Assembly (NCBI GenBank): GCA_965219515.1
Contig: OZ244776.1
Location: forward strand, 62,001 to 126,000
Direction: 5' to 3'
DNA length: 64,000 nucleotides
DNA from: Ilyomonas sp965219515
Lineage (GTDB): Bacteria > Bacteroidota > Bacteroidia > Chitinophagales > Chitinophagaceae
Every line of letters begins with the position of its first letter. Position 1 is the stretch's first letter. Below the pieces are notes generated by a model. The model saw only the letters and a list, made by a program, of their open reading frames with translations. It was not told the origin of the DNA and did not search any database. Both the position numbers and the translations under genes were made by a program. Positions 1-8,726 of this stretch are shown here, piece after piece.

Positions 1-437
1 GAGTTTGCTTTTTTTAAAACCTTGCGCACCGTCTCATAGCTTAAGTGCACGGCAAGACCATCGCTGACCATTTTGTCTGCTATCAGGTCTAATGTCCAAT
101 TGCTGCGTCCATCGGGTCCCTCTTCCGAGCAGGCAAGGGCGGTAATATTTGCTTCCAGCTGCGGGGTGATGATGGTAGGCTGACCACTACGGGGCTTTTC
201 TTCCAACACCTCCTTTATTACGCCCTTGCACTGCTCATAGCGTTTTAAAATATTAGTTACCGTGCCCTCACTGCAGCTACAATCCCGGGCTATTTGTTTT
301 TGATTTTTACCTGCTTTGTCCAGCATCAGCAGCATGCGGGCTCGCCGTATGGCTCTGGCAGAATGGTTTCCTTTGCTTACATAGCTGTTCAAATAAAGTT
401 TGTCCCCTTCACTCAACTGTACCTTTATCTTACCCAT
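1..437 (-). CDS. IS630 transposase, N-terminal frame (partial)
   Basis: This is the helix-turn-helix DNA-binding half of an IS630 transposase, starting MGKIKVQLSEGDKLYLNSYV. The start codon is at 435-437 on the complementary strand, and the frame runs off the window start. It is the same protein as the frame at 16302-16778. A run of seven T on the given strand at 9-15 (seven A in the mRNA) is the slippery site where the catalytic frame is reached by a -1 shift, as described for the complete copy. The catalytic half is outside the window. Confidence 0.85.
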   Translation of the reverse strand, partial: MGKIKVQLSEGDKLYLNSYVSKGNHSARAIRRARMLLMLDKAGKNQKQIARDCSCSEGTVTNILKRYEQCKGVIKEVLEEKPRSGQPTIITPQLEANITALACSEEGPDGRSNWTLDLIADKMVSDGLAVHLSYETVRKVLKKAN

Positions 438-495
438 CGCTTCTCAGTTTATACCACAAAGCTATGTCTATTTAAAAACTATGCTGATTGAGCAC
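1..495 (-). mobile_element. IS630-family element, right part only (cut by window start)
   Basis: Bases 1-495 match 16342-16836 of the complete IS630 copy at 15636-16836 wherever I compared them. The right inverted terminal repeat ends at 495 and is followed by the TA target dinucleotide at 496-497, as expected for IS630 elements, which duplicate TA. The left end lies outside the window. The element interrupts the large Rhs-like gene that follows. Confidence 0.9.
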
Positions 496-2833
496 TAGTG
501 TGATTGCGACTCCTTGGAATAATTACTCGGACATTGCTGAAAATTTCACATTGACTGATACTGCATCTGTAAGTTTTGCTTATAATTATGACAAAGCAGA
601 TGAAAATGCAAATGACATTCGAGGAGTACAAACAGTTTATGCTTATGCTTATAAGAAAGAAAGCAACGGAACTTATACTAATATAGCATCATGGAGTAAT
701 TGGACCTGTCCAACGCAACCAGACCCACTCTGTGGTTCAGATGCTCCTTCTAATGAAATTTCTACAAAATTTCTTTTACCCGGAACATATCGAATAGAAG
801 TAAGATACCTACAAGGATATGTGACTACCTTATCTGCAATATGGAATGATAAAACAGAAGTAGTAGAAAGAGCAGGTGGAGGACTAAGAATCAAATCCAT
901 TATAAATACTGCGAATGGGGTTACAAACGCTAAAAAGCTCTTTATCTACACTGATAATGATAAATCAACAGGATTATTATTAAATCAACCTAATTATTTG
1001 TTTTCAACAAACGATGTTGATGATGTAAATAACTGTCAATCAATAGCGGAATATGTAGGAAGAATGTCAAGCACGATCAATTCCGCAGGTCTGCATTCAT
1101 CTGGCATTATTGGGTATAGCAAAGTAACCGTTCTTGAAGGTGTAAATGGAGAAAATGGAAAGGCTGAATACTTTTATTATAACAGCCCTTCATTGACACC
1201 TGACCATCCTTTTATTCCTCAAATAACCAGCTCTTTAAACGGTCAAATTGCGGTGGAAGCTATTTATAAAAATGGCTCAAATATCCCTATCCGAAAGAAG
1301 GATTATGTATACTCAGTAAAGAAATCAGAACTAGTAAAATCTGTTAAAGTATATGATCCTCATTCAGCATCTTCAAATAACTCGGTCAGAACATTTAATG
1401 TCAAATATTATGATGACAACTCATCTTGGACCGTTCTTGACAAAGAAACTCTTGAGGAGAACATGGAAAATGGAAAGCTAACTTCAAGTATTGAATATTT
1501 TCATGAAAGTTCCAATCATTACTTTTTAACTAAACAGGTAAATCATACCAGCAAAGGTGAATCTATAATTACAAACATAAAATATCCAACAGATTATTCA
1601 ATTGGAACAAATAGTGATCTTATTGCTAAGGGGATTAAAAACTTACAGGACAAATACGTTATTTCTGTTCCAGTTGAAACTTATATACAGAAAACAGATG
1701 TAAATGGAAGTAATTCTAAAACTATTTCAGCAGTATTAAATACTTTTAAAATTGATGTACCTAAGCAAGATTTTGTTTACAAACTAAAAATATCTTCGCC
1801 TTCTTCTTCGTTCGTTCCTCTGAATATTTCATCGACTGCAGTTACGAAAAGCTCAGATTATGAATCAAAGTTTTACAATGATTCTTATGATTCGTATGGT
1901 AATCTCTTACAGCAACATAAATCTTTAGATATTAATCATTCTTATGTTTGGGATTATAAATCTGTACTACCGGTAGCGGAAGCAACCAATGCTGCGCAGT
2001 CATCTATAGCCTACACATCTTTTGAAGCTGATGGTAAAGGCAACTGGACGTTTAACAGCAGTGGTATCAGTACAACCGCAGGTGGCATTACAGGCTCTAA
2101 AAGCTATGCGTTGAGTGGAACCAATTCTATTACTAAATCCGGATTAACAAGCGGCAATTATGTTGTTTCTTACTGGCTGAAGACGGGATCAGGCACCGCC
2201 AGAATCAACGGGACTTCTGCTACGCTTATTACGTCACACAATGGCTGGAGCTTGTACCAAAGGACGGTAATAAACATCAGCAGCATTACCATTAGCGGTG
2301 CTGCTACCATAGATGATGTGCGTTTATATCCGTCAGATGCGCAGATGACAACCTACACGTATGAACCGCTGGTGGGCATGACCAGCCAGTGTGATGCCAA
2401 CAACCGCATCACCTACTACGAGTATGACGGGATGGGCAGGCTGGCACGCACCCGGGACATGGACAACAACATTCTGAAGCAGTATTCCTACAAATACGAA
2501 GGGCAGCCCGCTTCTGTTGAAGTGCCGTTCTGCGAGAAGGCAACGGCACTATACAGCAATCAGATAGCGGCTAATTATACAATAACCATGACCAATACGG
2601 CAAACGGAGCCGTTACAACACTTTCTCTTCCAGCTTCAAGCGTTAGTTCATTATCAGACCCGCCTACCATTCCTTCCGGTATTTATAATATCACTATCAC
2701 ACCTGCCACTTCGCCCGGTCAGACGGTTTTCTTCCGGGTAGGAGACATTGTTCAGCAGGACGATTCTTTTTCAGCCTCCAATATTTCTGTGGAGTGTCCC
2801 AACACACTTTCCATCCGCATAGCCACCAACTAA
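488..2833 (+). CDS. Rhs-like secreted protein, 5' end removed by IS630
   Basis: This frame of about 780 residues has no proper beginning. Its first codons (TTG at 488) lie in the IS630 terminal repeat, so the true N-terminus was upstream of the insertion. Much of it is a low-complexity, beta-rich extracellular-type sequence. Near the C-terminus it carries Rhs/YD-type motifs (EYDGMGRLARTRDMDNN and KQYSYKYEG), preceded by a jelly-roll-like segment around residues 510-620. It sits directly upstream of the peroxidase-like protein and the intact Rhs gene on the same strand, so the three probably formed one operon or secretion locus. The IS has probably inactivated it unless a new start is used. 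I assign no activity. Confidence 0.7.
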   Translation: MSTSVIATPWNNYSDIAENFTLTDTASVSFAYNYDKADENANDIRGVQTVYAYAYKKESNGTYTNIASWSNWTCPTQPDPLCGSDAPSNEISTKFLLPGTYRIEVRYLQGYVTTLSAIWNDKTEVVERAGGGLRIKSIINTANGVTNAKKLFIYTDNDKSTGLLLNQPNYLFSTNDVDDVNNCQSIAEYVGRMSSTINSAGLHSSGIIGYSKVTVLEGVNGENGKAEYFYYNSPSLTPDHPFIPQITSSLNGQIAVEAIYKNGSNIPIRKKDYVYSVKKSELVKSVKVYDPHSASSNNSVRTFNVKYYDDNSSWTVLDKETLEENMENGKLTSSIEYFHESSNHYFLTKQVNHTSKGESIITNIKYPTDYSIGTNSDLIAKGIKNLQDKYVISVPVETYIQKTDVNGSNSKTISAVLNTFKIDVPKQDFVYKLKISSPSSSFVPLNISSTAVTKSSDYESKFYNDSYDSYGNLLQQHKSLDINHSYVWDYKSVLPVAEATNAAQSSIAYTSFEADGKGNWTFNSSGISTTAGGITGSKSYALSGTNSITKSGLTSGNYVVSYWLKTGSGTARINGTSATLITSHNGWSLYQRTVINISSITISGAATIDDVRLYPSDAQMTTYTYEPLVGMTSQCDANNRITYYEYDGMGRLARTRDMDNNILKQYSYKYEGQPASVEVPFCEKATALYSNQIAANYTITMTNTANGAVTTLSLPASSVSSLSDPPTIPSGIYNITITPATSPGQTVFFRVGDIVQQDDSFSASNISVECPNTLSIRIATN

Positions 2834-2847
2834 AATCTGAACCGATT

Positions 2848-3387
2848 ATGAGATATTACCTAATTATCGCTACTATCTTATTGTCATTCACCTCGCAGGC
2901 GCAAACGCCTTACGACCTGTCGTTTCCCGGGCTGGCAGCCGGGCAAACCATTGCCTTATCACAATACGAGGGAAAAAAGCTGCTGGTCGTCGTCGTTAAT
3001 GCGGCTGCGCCCGATGCGATACAGCTACGGATGCTGGACAGCCTCTACAGGAAAGATAGTTCTTCATTATCTGTCATTGCCATACCAGTGGATGACTTTG
3101 GGGCACCAATGGATGACTCCCTGTTGTATCATGATCTCAAAGACAGCTTAGCCTTATCTTATATCCTTGCTCAAACGGGCAAGGGAGCCAAAGCCGCAGA
3201 AGGTGAACAGCATGTTCTGCTGCAATGGCTCACCCATGTAGAAGATAACTCACACTTTGATAAAGACATCACCGAAGAAGGACGGGCATATCTGCTGAGT
3301 GAGACCGGCAGCCTCTATGGTCTGTTTGCCAAAGAAGTTACTTCTTCGGAGTTGGAAAACGCCATACAACAAACCGTAACAAAATAA
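2848..3387 (+). CDS. Secreted glutathione-peroxidase-like (thioredoxin-fold) protein lacking the active cysteine
   Basis: This is a 179-residue protein with a signal peptide (MRYYLIIATILLSFTSQAQT). I chose ATG 2848 because it directly precedes a good signal sequence, while the longer frame would add 18 unrelated residues overlapping the upstream gene. The body resembles glutathione peroxidase/AhpC: a KLLVVVVNAAAPDA strand-loop where the family has the cysteine or selenocysteine motif, then LLQWL, HFDKDITE and GSLYGLF blocks typical of the GPx C-terminal half. The catalytic cysteine is absent, so peroxidase activity is doubtful. It lies 14 bases after the broken Rhs-like gene and 11 bases before the intact Rhs gene, suggesting co-transcription and a role in folding or presentation (inference). 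Confidence 0.65.
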   Translation: MRYYLIIATILLSFTSQAQTPYDLSFPGLAAGQTIALSQYEGKKLLVVVVNAAAPDAIQLRMLDSLYRKDSSSLSVIAIPVDDFGAPMDDSLLYHDLKDSLALSYILAQTGKGAKAAEGEQHVLLQWLTHVEDNSHFDKDITEEGRAYLLSETGSLYGLFAKEVTSSELENAIQQTVTK

Positions 3388-3398
3388 ATTATATACTG

Positions 3399-6300
3399 AT
3401 GAACTGCAGTCAGTCCGTGTTTACTAGCCGCCTGTTGCTCTTTCTCCTGTTCCTGAGCGGTACGCTCAGTGTCTCTGCCCAGGTCACACAGCCACTCGTT
3501 ACGGACCCGGGCAACTATATTCGTACCTGGACGGCACAGAAGCCGCAAACCGATGCCACTGCATTAGCTGCTGACGTGGTACTAAATAACGTGACGATGA
3601 CGACCCAGTATTTCGATGGCTTGGGACGACCGGTGCAGAACGTGGTGCGTGGCGTTAGTCCCACAGGCAAAGACATCGTAACTCCAACCTTCTATGACGC
3701 CTTCGGACGGGAAGTATATAGTTATCTGCCTTACGCTTCAGCAGGCACTATAGACGGCAGTTTTAAGAAAGACCCGACCGTTGAGCAGGCTGCTTTTTAT
3801 GGCGGTGCCGGCAGCCCGCTTGCCGGTCAGGGCGAGACGTATTACTACGGGCAAACGGATTACGAAGCTTCACCGCTGAACCGGGTGCTGAAAACCTTCG
3901 CCCCAGGCAATAGCTGGGAGGGCAGCCGCTGCAGTACGGCGGAACATGCTGTACAGATGCAGTATGAAGTAAATACAAAAGCCGGTGACGCCGTCAGGAT
4001 ATGGACGATTGGTTTTACACCCGGCAGCCTGCCGGTTAGTATGGATGCTTATGAGGACGGTCAACTCTACAAAAATATAACAACCGACGAAGCCGGACAA
4101 CAGGTTGTGGAATACAAGGATAAGGAAGGACACATCATCTTAAAGAAAGTGCAGAAATACAATGTGCCGAGAACGGCTTACACAGGATGGCTATGCACCT
4201 ACTATGTATTTGATGACTTCGGCAACCTGCGCTTTGTGATTCCGCCCAGAGCAGTAGAGATCATGGATGGCAGCTGGACAATCAGTCAGACAACTGCCGA
4301 TGCGTTTTGCTTCCGGTACGAGTACGACGAGCGGCAGCGCATGGTGGTAAAAAAAGTGCCTGGCGCAGAAGAGGTGCGGATGGTCTATGATACTCGTGAC
4401 CGGATGGTAATGACTCAGGATGGCAACCTGCGCACTAAAAGCAAATGGCTTGTGACCTCCTATGATAGACAGAACCGTCCGGTAAAGACAGGACTGTTGG
4501 CAGATGCCAACGATAGGGTGTATCACGCAGGACACATCGGTACAAACCTTGACTACCCAAGCATCAGCAGCAACTACGAACTGCTTACCCAGATCTGGTA
4601 TGACAATTATAGTTGGGTAGCAGGAGAAGGAAGCCCGGTATATGCCGCGTTTAATCTTTCCAAGGTGTCTATTATTATGACCAACCAGTCTGCAACTGTT
4701 TTTCCTTTTGCACTACCAGTGATCGGACTATCTTCAGCCACTGGCATGTTGACGGGTACAAAGACGAAGTTAATAGGAACGAACAATAAATATTTATATA
4801 CCTCTTCTTTTTACGATGATAGGGGGAGGATGACGCAAGTGAGCAGCACCGATATCACCGGCGCGCAGGATGTTGCCGTGTACCAGTACACCTTTGACAG
4901 CAAGTTATTCCAAACCAGTTTTCGTCATTTTAGTGCAGCCGCCGGCCCTCAGCCTTATACTGAGTATACTACTAATTTCTATGACGCTGGCGGCAGGCTG
5001 AAAATCATTCAGAAGAGACCCGGTGGTTCGATATCTCCCACTAATATTGTTCAGAATACCTACGATGAGCTGAGCAGGCTGAAAGCCAAGAATCTGGGAC
5101 CCAGTTCTACGGCAGCTCCTTTGGAAACAATGACCTACGATTATAACGTCCGCGGCTGGCTCTTGGGCGCTAACCGCGATTTTGCCAAAACGCCGGGCAG
5201 CACGACCAACTACTTCGGTTTTGATTTGGGCTATGATAAGACCGCTCTTTTTGCAGACGGCAGCTACGGGGCAGCCCAGTACAACGGCAATATCACCGGT
5301 TCAGTATGGAAGAGTAAAGGTGATGGTGAGACAAGAAAATATGATTATAGCTATGATAATGTAAACCGGCTTATGGGCGCAGTCTTTATGCAGTACGCAA
5401 CCGGTACAGGCTTCAATACGCCGGCAGATATTGACTTCAGTGTCAGCGGACTAAGCTATGATGCCAACGGCAACATCATGACCATGAACCAGAAGGGAAT
5501 TCTGTCCACCGGCGGCTCCGACTTCATTGATAAGTTGACTTATACCTATGAAAACAGTAGCACAAACACAGCCACATTCAGCAACCGGCTGCAGAGCGTA
5601 ACGGATGAGAAGAGTAATTCCCAGTCCTTCTTAGGTGATTTTCATTACTCGCCCGCTTATACGATGGCACTGAATGGTAATAAGAACGCTGCAACAGCAG
5701 TTGACTATTCCTATGATGATAACGGCAACCTAACGCTGGATAAGAATAAAGATATTGCCTCCATCAGTTATAACTACCTGAACCTGCCTGCCGTAATCGC
5801 AATGGCAAATAAAAATAACAGCACAATTAGTTATACCTACGATGCAGGGGGCAACAAACTGCAGAAGGTAACGATGGATAATACAACGATTGGAAAAACC
5901 ATCACGACGACGACGACTTACTTTCAGAACAGGGTGTATGAAAGCAGGACGACCAGCCCTGCCGATGCTAATACCGACTATCCGGATAAACTACAGTTCA
6001 TCAGTACGGAAGAAGGCAGGATACGGCTGAAGGATGACGGCAAATATTACTATGATTATTTCCTCAAAGATCACCTAGGCAATGTGCGGATGGTGCTGAC
6101 GAAGGAAACCAAATCGGACTTCTATCCTATCTTAAGCTGGGAAGGAACAAGCAGCACGGATCCTGTCGCAGTTAACCAGGATGCGGTATGGAGTAATGCG
6201 GACGGACAGGCAGTAAGCGTTACCGCAAACCGGGTAGATAAAGCCGGCGTACCTTCACAGCCCTTTGATGCCACGAGCGGCACCTACGTGAGGAAGCTGC

Positions 6301-7790
6301 AGAAGAGTACGGGGGCTTTTGGCGGAAGTATGCTATTGAAGGTGATGAGCGGCGACCACATCAACACCAGTGTTACTTACTTTTATAACACCACGAGTGC
6401 CGACAACCATACGGCAAACGGGCTGAACACGATGGTGACGAGCCTGCTGGCAGCCATCACAGGTAGTCCTGCAGTAAGCACGGTGGCAAAGGCAGGCGCT
6501 CCAACAGCCACGTCAATGATGGGAGCAGCAGGCAGCACGGCAGGTTCTTTCCTGAGCGGAGAAAACAGCAGTACGGTAAGTAATAAGCCGCCGGAAGCGT
6601 ACCTGCATGTGCTGTTCTTTAATGAGCAGTTCGTCTTTGATAATGAGCACAGCTACATAAAGCAAGTCAGCGATGCCAACGGCAGTGCCAAGACGATTAC
6701 GGCAACGGTGTATGCGAGGAAAAACGGGTACGCGTTCGTGTACTTCAGCAATGAGAGTGAAAGCCCGGTCTGGCTCGATAACCTGAAGGTAACGCATGTG
6801 AGGGGACCAATACTGGAAGAAAATCATTATTATCCGTTCGGGTTGCAGATGCAAGGCATATCATCAACTGCTTTAAACTTCGGTTCTCCAAATAACAAAC
6901 TAAAATTTAATGGTAAAGAAGAACAACGGCAAGAGTTTACAGACGGCTCAGGTTTAGAATGGTTAGACTATGGAAAAAGAATGTATGATAACCAATTAGG
7001 CAGATGGATGACTATTGACCCACTTTCCGATAAGATGCGTCGGTTCTCTCCTTATAATTACGGCTTTGATAATCCCATAAGATTTACTGACCCTGATGGA
7101 ATGGGACCGGAAGATTTTGTACAAGATAACAAGACCGGAAAAATAAGATGGGATAATAATGCAAACTCACAAGCCACAACAAAGACAGGTGAAACCTATT
7201 TAGGAAAAACATTAGCTTTTAAATTCAATAGTTATATTGATGCAAAAAGTTGGGACGGACCTGGAGGTAAAGCACCTGCAGGAGATAAATTAACAACGAC
7301 TGTATATGTTACAGGAAATGAAAATGCGAAAGGTGAATTGACAGGTATTTCAGCAGGTAAGCATGTAGAGATAGGAAGCACACCAATAGGTACTGGCAGA
7401 GATTATTATCCCGGCTTAGGAGCTGACCAAAATAAATTTAGCAGTACAACCACTGCTGATGGCGGGTTTAATGTTAATATGGAGCAACATGCAAGTGTTT
7501 CCAAAGTTGAAGAATTTGGATTAGGCTTAATGGGATATAACGTTGTCAATGTTGCTCAAAAATTAGATGTAAATGTTTCTGCTCAAGGAAACCTTACTAC
7601 TTCTGCAGCAACAGATTTATTTCCTTCTGCAACGCTTTCTGTAAACGGCACTAATGTTATGCAGTATAATCAGCCATCATTCGAAAAGAATTTTAGAATG
7701 CCTGTTACCACACAATCGGCTCCCGTTGAAGGCGGAGTTATAAATTATTATGATAATTCTTATAAGCCAGCAATGTGGTATAAAAGATGA
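3399..7790 (+). CDS. Rhs polymorphic toxin with DUF6443-type N-terminus and tip CT1
   Basis: This 1463-residue secreted Rhs protein starts with a signal peptide (residues 1-28, ending VSAQ). A DUF6443-like region follows (about 30-170, with TQYFDGLGRPVQ and YDAFGREVYSYLPYA), then many YD/Rhs repeats and the Rhs core (DHLGNVRMVL near 890). YYPFG is at 1144-1148 and the core closes with GRWMTIDPLSD, SPYNYGFDNP and TDPDG. After the core comes a variable region of about 220 residues that should be the toxin. I do not recognise its fold. The next gene overlaps by four bases (ATGA) and encodes a membrane protein, the expected position for immunity. Everything from the YYPFG codons onward is repeated at 22951, so this gene is a fixed N-terminal part joined to an exchangeable tip. 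Confidence 0.88.
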   Translation: MNCSQSVFTSRLLLFLLFLSGTLSVSAQVTQPLVTDPGNYIRTWTAQKPQTDATALAADVVLNNVTMTTQYFDGLGRPVQNVVRGVSPTGKDIVTPTFYDAFGREVYSYLPYASAGTIDGSFKKDPTVEQAAFYGGAGSPLAGQGETYYYGQTDYEASPLNRVLKTFAPGNSWEGSRCSTAEHAVQMQYEVNTKAGDAVRIWTIGFTPGSLPVSMDAYEDGQLYKNITTDEAGQQVVEYKDKEGHIILKKVQKYNVPRTAYTGWLCTYYVFDDFGNLRFVIPPRAVEIMDGSWTISQTTADAFCFRYEYDERQRMVVKKVPGAEEVRMVYDTRDRMVMTQDGNLRTKSKWLVTSYDRQNRPVKTGLLADANDRVYHAGHIGTNLDYPSISSNYELLTQIWYDNYSWVAGEGSPVYAAFNLSKVSIIMTNQSATVFPFALPVIGLSSATGMLTGTKTKLIGTNNKYLYTSSFYDDRGRMTQVSSTDITGAQDVAVYQYTFDSKLFQTSFRHFSAAAGPQPYTEYTTNFYDAGGRLKIIQKRPGGSISPTNIVQNTYDELSRLKAKNLGPSSTAAPLETMTYDYNVRGWLLGANRDFAKTPGSTTNYFGFDLGYDKTALFADGSYGAAQYNGNITGSVWKSKGDGETRKYDYSYDNVNRLMGAVFMQYATGTGFNTPADIDFSVSGLSYDANGNIMTMNQKGILSTGGSDFIDKLTYTYENSSTNTATFSNRLQSVTDEKSNSQSFLGDFHYSPAYTMALNGNKNAATAVDYSYDDNGNLTLDKNKDIASISYNYLNLPAVIAMANKNNSTISYTYDAGGNKLQKVTMDNTTIGKTITTTTTYFQNRVYESRTTSPADANTDYPDKLQFISTEEGRIRLKDDGKYYYDYFLKDHLGNVRMVLTKETKSDFYPILSWEGTSSTDPVAVNQDAVWSNADGQAVSVTANRVDKAGVPSQPFDATSGTYVRKLQKSTGAFGGSMLLKVMSGDHINTSVTYFYNTTSADNHTANGLNTMVTSLLAAITGSPAVSTVAKAGAPTATSMMGAAGSTAGSFLSGENSSTVSNKPPEAYLHVLFFNEQFVFDNEHSYIKQVSDANGSAKTITATVYARKNGYAFVYFSNESESPVWLDNLKVTHVRGPILEENHYYPFGLQMQGISSTALNFGSPNNKLKFNGKEEQRQEFTDGSGLEWLDYGKRMYDNQLGRWMTIDPLSDKMRRFSPYNYGFDNPIRFTDPDGMGPEDFVQDNKTGKIRWDNNANSQATTKTGETYLGKTLAFKFNSYIDAKSWDGPGGKAPAGDKLTTTVYVTGNENAKGELTGISAGKHVEIGSTPIGTGRDYYPGLGADQNKFSSTTTADGGFNVNMEQHASVSKVEEFGLGLMGYNVVNVAQKLDVNVSAQGNLTTSAATDLFPSATLSVNGTNVMQYNQPSFEKNFRMPVTTQSAPVEGGVINYYDNSYKPAMWYKR
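6826..6841 (+). repeat. 16-bp YYPFG core site, copy 1 (junction of expressed Rhs gene with tip)
   Basis: The sequence attattatccgttcgg lies in frame in the Rhs gene and encodes the YYPFG region. Identical copies occur at 14074, 22951 and 30199. On the left it is flanked by Rhs core sequence (gaagaaaatc), unlike the other three copies, which are preceded by agcggtctt. That pattern is expected if this is the outermost junction between the resident gene and an inserted unit. Confidence 0.85.
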
Positions 7791-8212
7791 TTATGTTTAA
7801 ACCTAAGTTCCTCAATATTATTTGTTACTTCTTTGTAAAGTATATAGCATTTTATGTATTGCTGATGTTTAAAAACCATGACTTTACTTTAACTAATATA
7901 AGCGAATTAAAGAACAGCAGAGATTGGTTTTATTACTTATGGTTATTTTTATTTCTACCTGTTTTGAACTGTTTGATTTTTTCAGCACCGATATATTTTA
8001 CATTTAAAATAAAGAACGGAATTTACTTTGTGCTTTTGATGAGTGCAATTTTGATAGCAGAGTATTTTTTATATACCTATTTTGCTTCGGAAGCAGATTT
8101 AAAGAATGGTATTTACAATGCTATTATCAGTATCTTATTTTTATTTTTATTTTTTTACAAGCACATGCGTTCGTTATTCAAACAAGGTATTGATAACAAT
8201 AAAGCCCCGTGA
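7787..8212 (+). CDS. Putative membrane immunity protein for tip CT1
   Basis: This 141-residue hydrophobic protein has about four predicted membrane segments: around residues 8-25, 47-70, 76-98 and 108-125. Its ATG overlaps the stop of the Rhs gene by four bases, so translation is coupled to the toxin tip. Position, size and coupling are those of an immunity protein of a polymorphic toxin system, and a membrane location suggests the toxin acts at or across the inner membrane (inference). The stop codon lies inside a terminator hairpin. An identical copy is at 23912-24337. No named immunity family is recognised. Confidence 0.7.
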   Translation: MIMFKPKFLNIICYFFVKYIAFYVLLMFKNHDFTLTNISELKNSRDWFYYLWLFLFLPVLNCLIFSAPIYFTFKIKNGIYFVLLMSAILIAEYFLYTYFASEADLKNGIYNAIISILFLFLFFYKHMRSLFKQGIDNNKAP

Positions 8213-8225
8213 GGGGGCTTTTGTT
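8201..8225. terminator. Hairpin terminator between immunity gene and XRE gene
   Basis: aaagccccgtgagggggctttt forms a strong stem followed by T-rich sequence in both directions. It overlaps the last codons of the immunity gene and directly abuts the converging XRE gene, so it probably ends both transcripts. The same element is in unit C at 24326-24350. Confidence 0.75.
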
Positions 8226-8588
8226 TTATACATTAGTAAGCACATTACTCAAAGCATCTTTCATTTTTTTCTTACCAAGGAAGGCATCTAAAACCGCATA
8301 GAAAGCGGTTTTTTCTTTTTTGTCCAGTTGTTCTACTAAAGACATTTTTTCCATCAGCGATTTATCAAAAGAATTTATATCGCTTAACACTTCATCAGCA
8401 TTAAACAGTTCGGTAAGCTGCACGCCGAGAGCTTTTGCAATTTTAACAACAGAAGAAAAAGCAGGGTCTGTTTTACCGCTTTCAATACGGGAGTAATTAG
8501 CCGTATCAATACCACTGCTTAAAGCCACTTCTTTTTGGCTCAATCCTTTAGCCTCTCTTACTTTTTTAATGCAGGCGCCTAAGTTCAT
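8226..8588 (-). CDS. XRE-family transcriptional regulator of unit A
   Basis: This 120-residue protein has an N-terminal helix-turn-helix (residues about 6-60: IKKVREAKGLSQKEVALSSG, then SRIESGKTDPAFSSVVKIAK). A helical C-terminal tail of the kind used for dimerisation follows. It is divergent from the ATPase gene, with a 138-bp intergenic region holding four similar palindromic motifs. The arrangement suggests a repressor controlling itself and the ATPase/recombinase operon. The identical copy is at 24351-24713. Units B and D carry different XRE proteins at the same position, so the regulator is replaced along with the tip. Confidence 0.85.
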   Translation of the reverse strand: MNLGACIKKVREAKGLSQKEVALSSGIDTANYSRIESGKTDPAFSSVVKIAKALGVQLTELFNADEVLSDINSFDKSLMEKMSLVEQLDKKEKTAFYAVLDAFLGKKKMKDALSNVLTNV

Positions 8589-8595
8589 TTATAAA

Positions 8596-8716
8596 TGGTT
8601 TAATCGGCATCAAAGTTAGTTTTTGCAGGCTTTAAAGCCAATGAATGACAAAGATTAAAAATTAAAATTGGTTTATAAGCCATAAGTAATATTTTTGTTT
8701 ATTGTTTAATAAGCCA
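8596..8716. promoter_or_regulatory. Operator-like palindromes in the divergent XRE/ATPase promoter region
   Basis: Four related 14-mers occur: TGGTTTAATCGGCA at 8596, a GGCTTTAAAGCC palindrome at 8628-8639, TGGTTTATAAGCCA at 8669 and TGTTTAATAAGCCA at 8703. The consensus is close to TGGTTTAWAAGCCA and is self-complementary. Their spacing across the divergent intergenic region fits binding sites for the XRE protein (inference). They are repeated in unit C. Confidence 0.5.
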
Positions 8717-8726
8717 ATAGATTTTT

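Noticed and set aside
488..520. Native start of the first Rhs-like gene at TTG 488
   Set aside because: The first codons are part of the IS630 terminal repeat; the gene must have begun upstream of the insertion.
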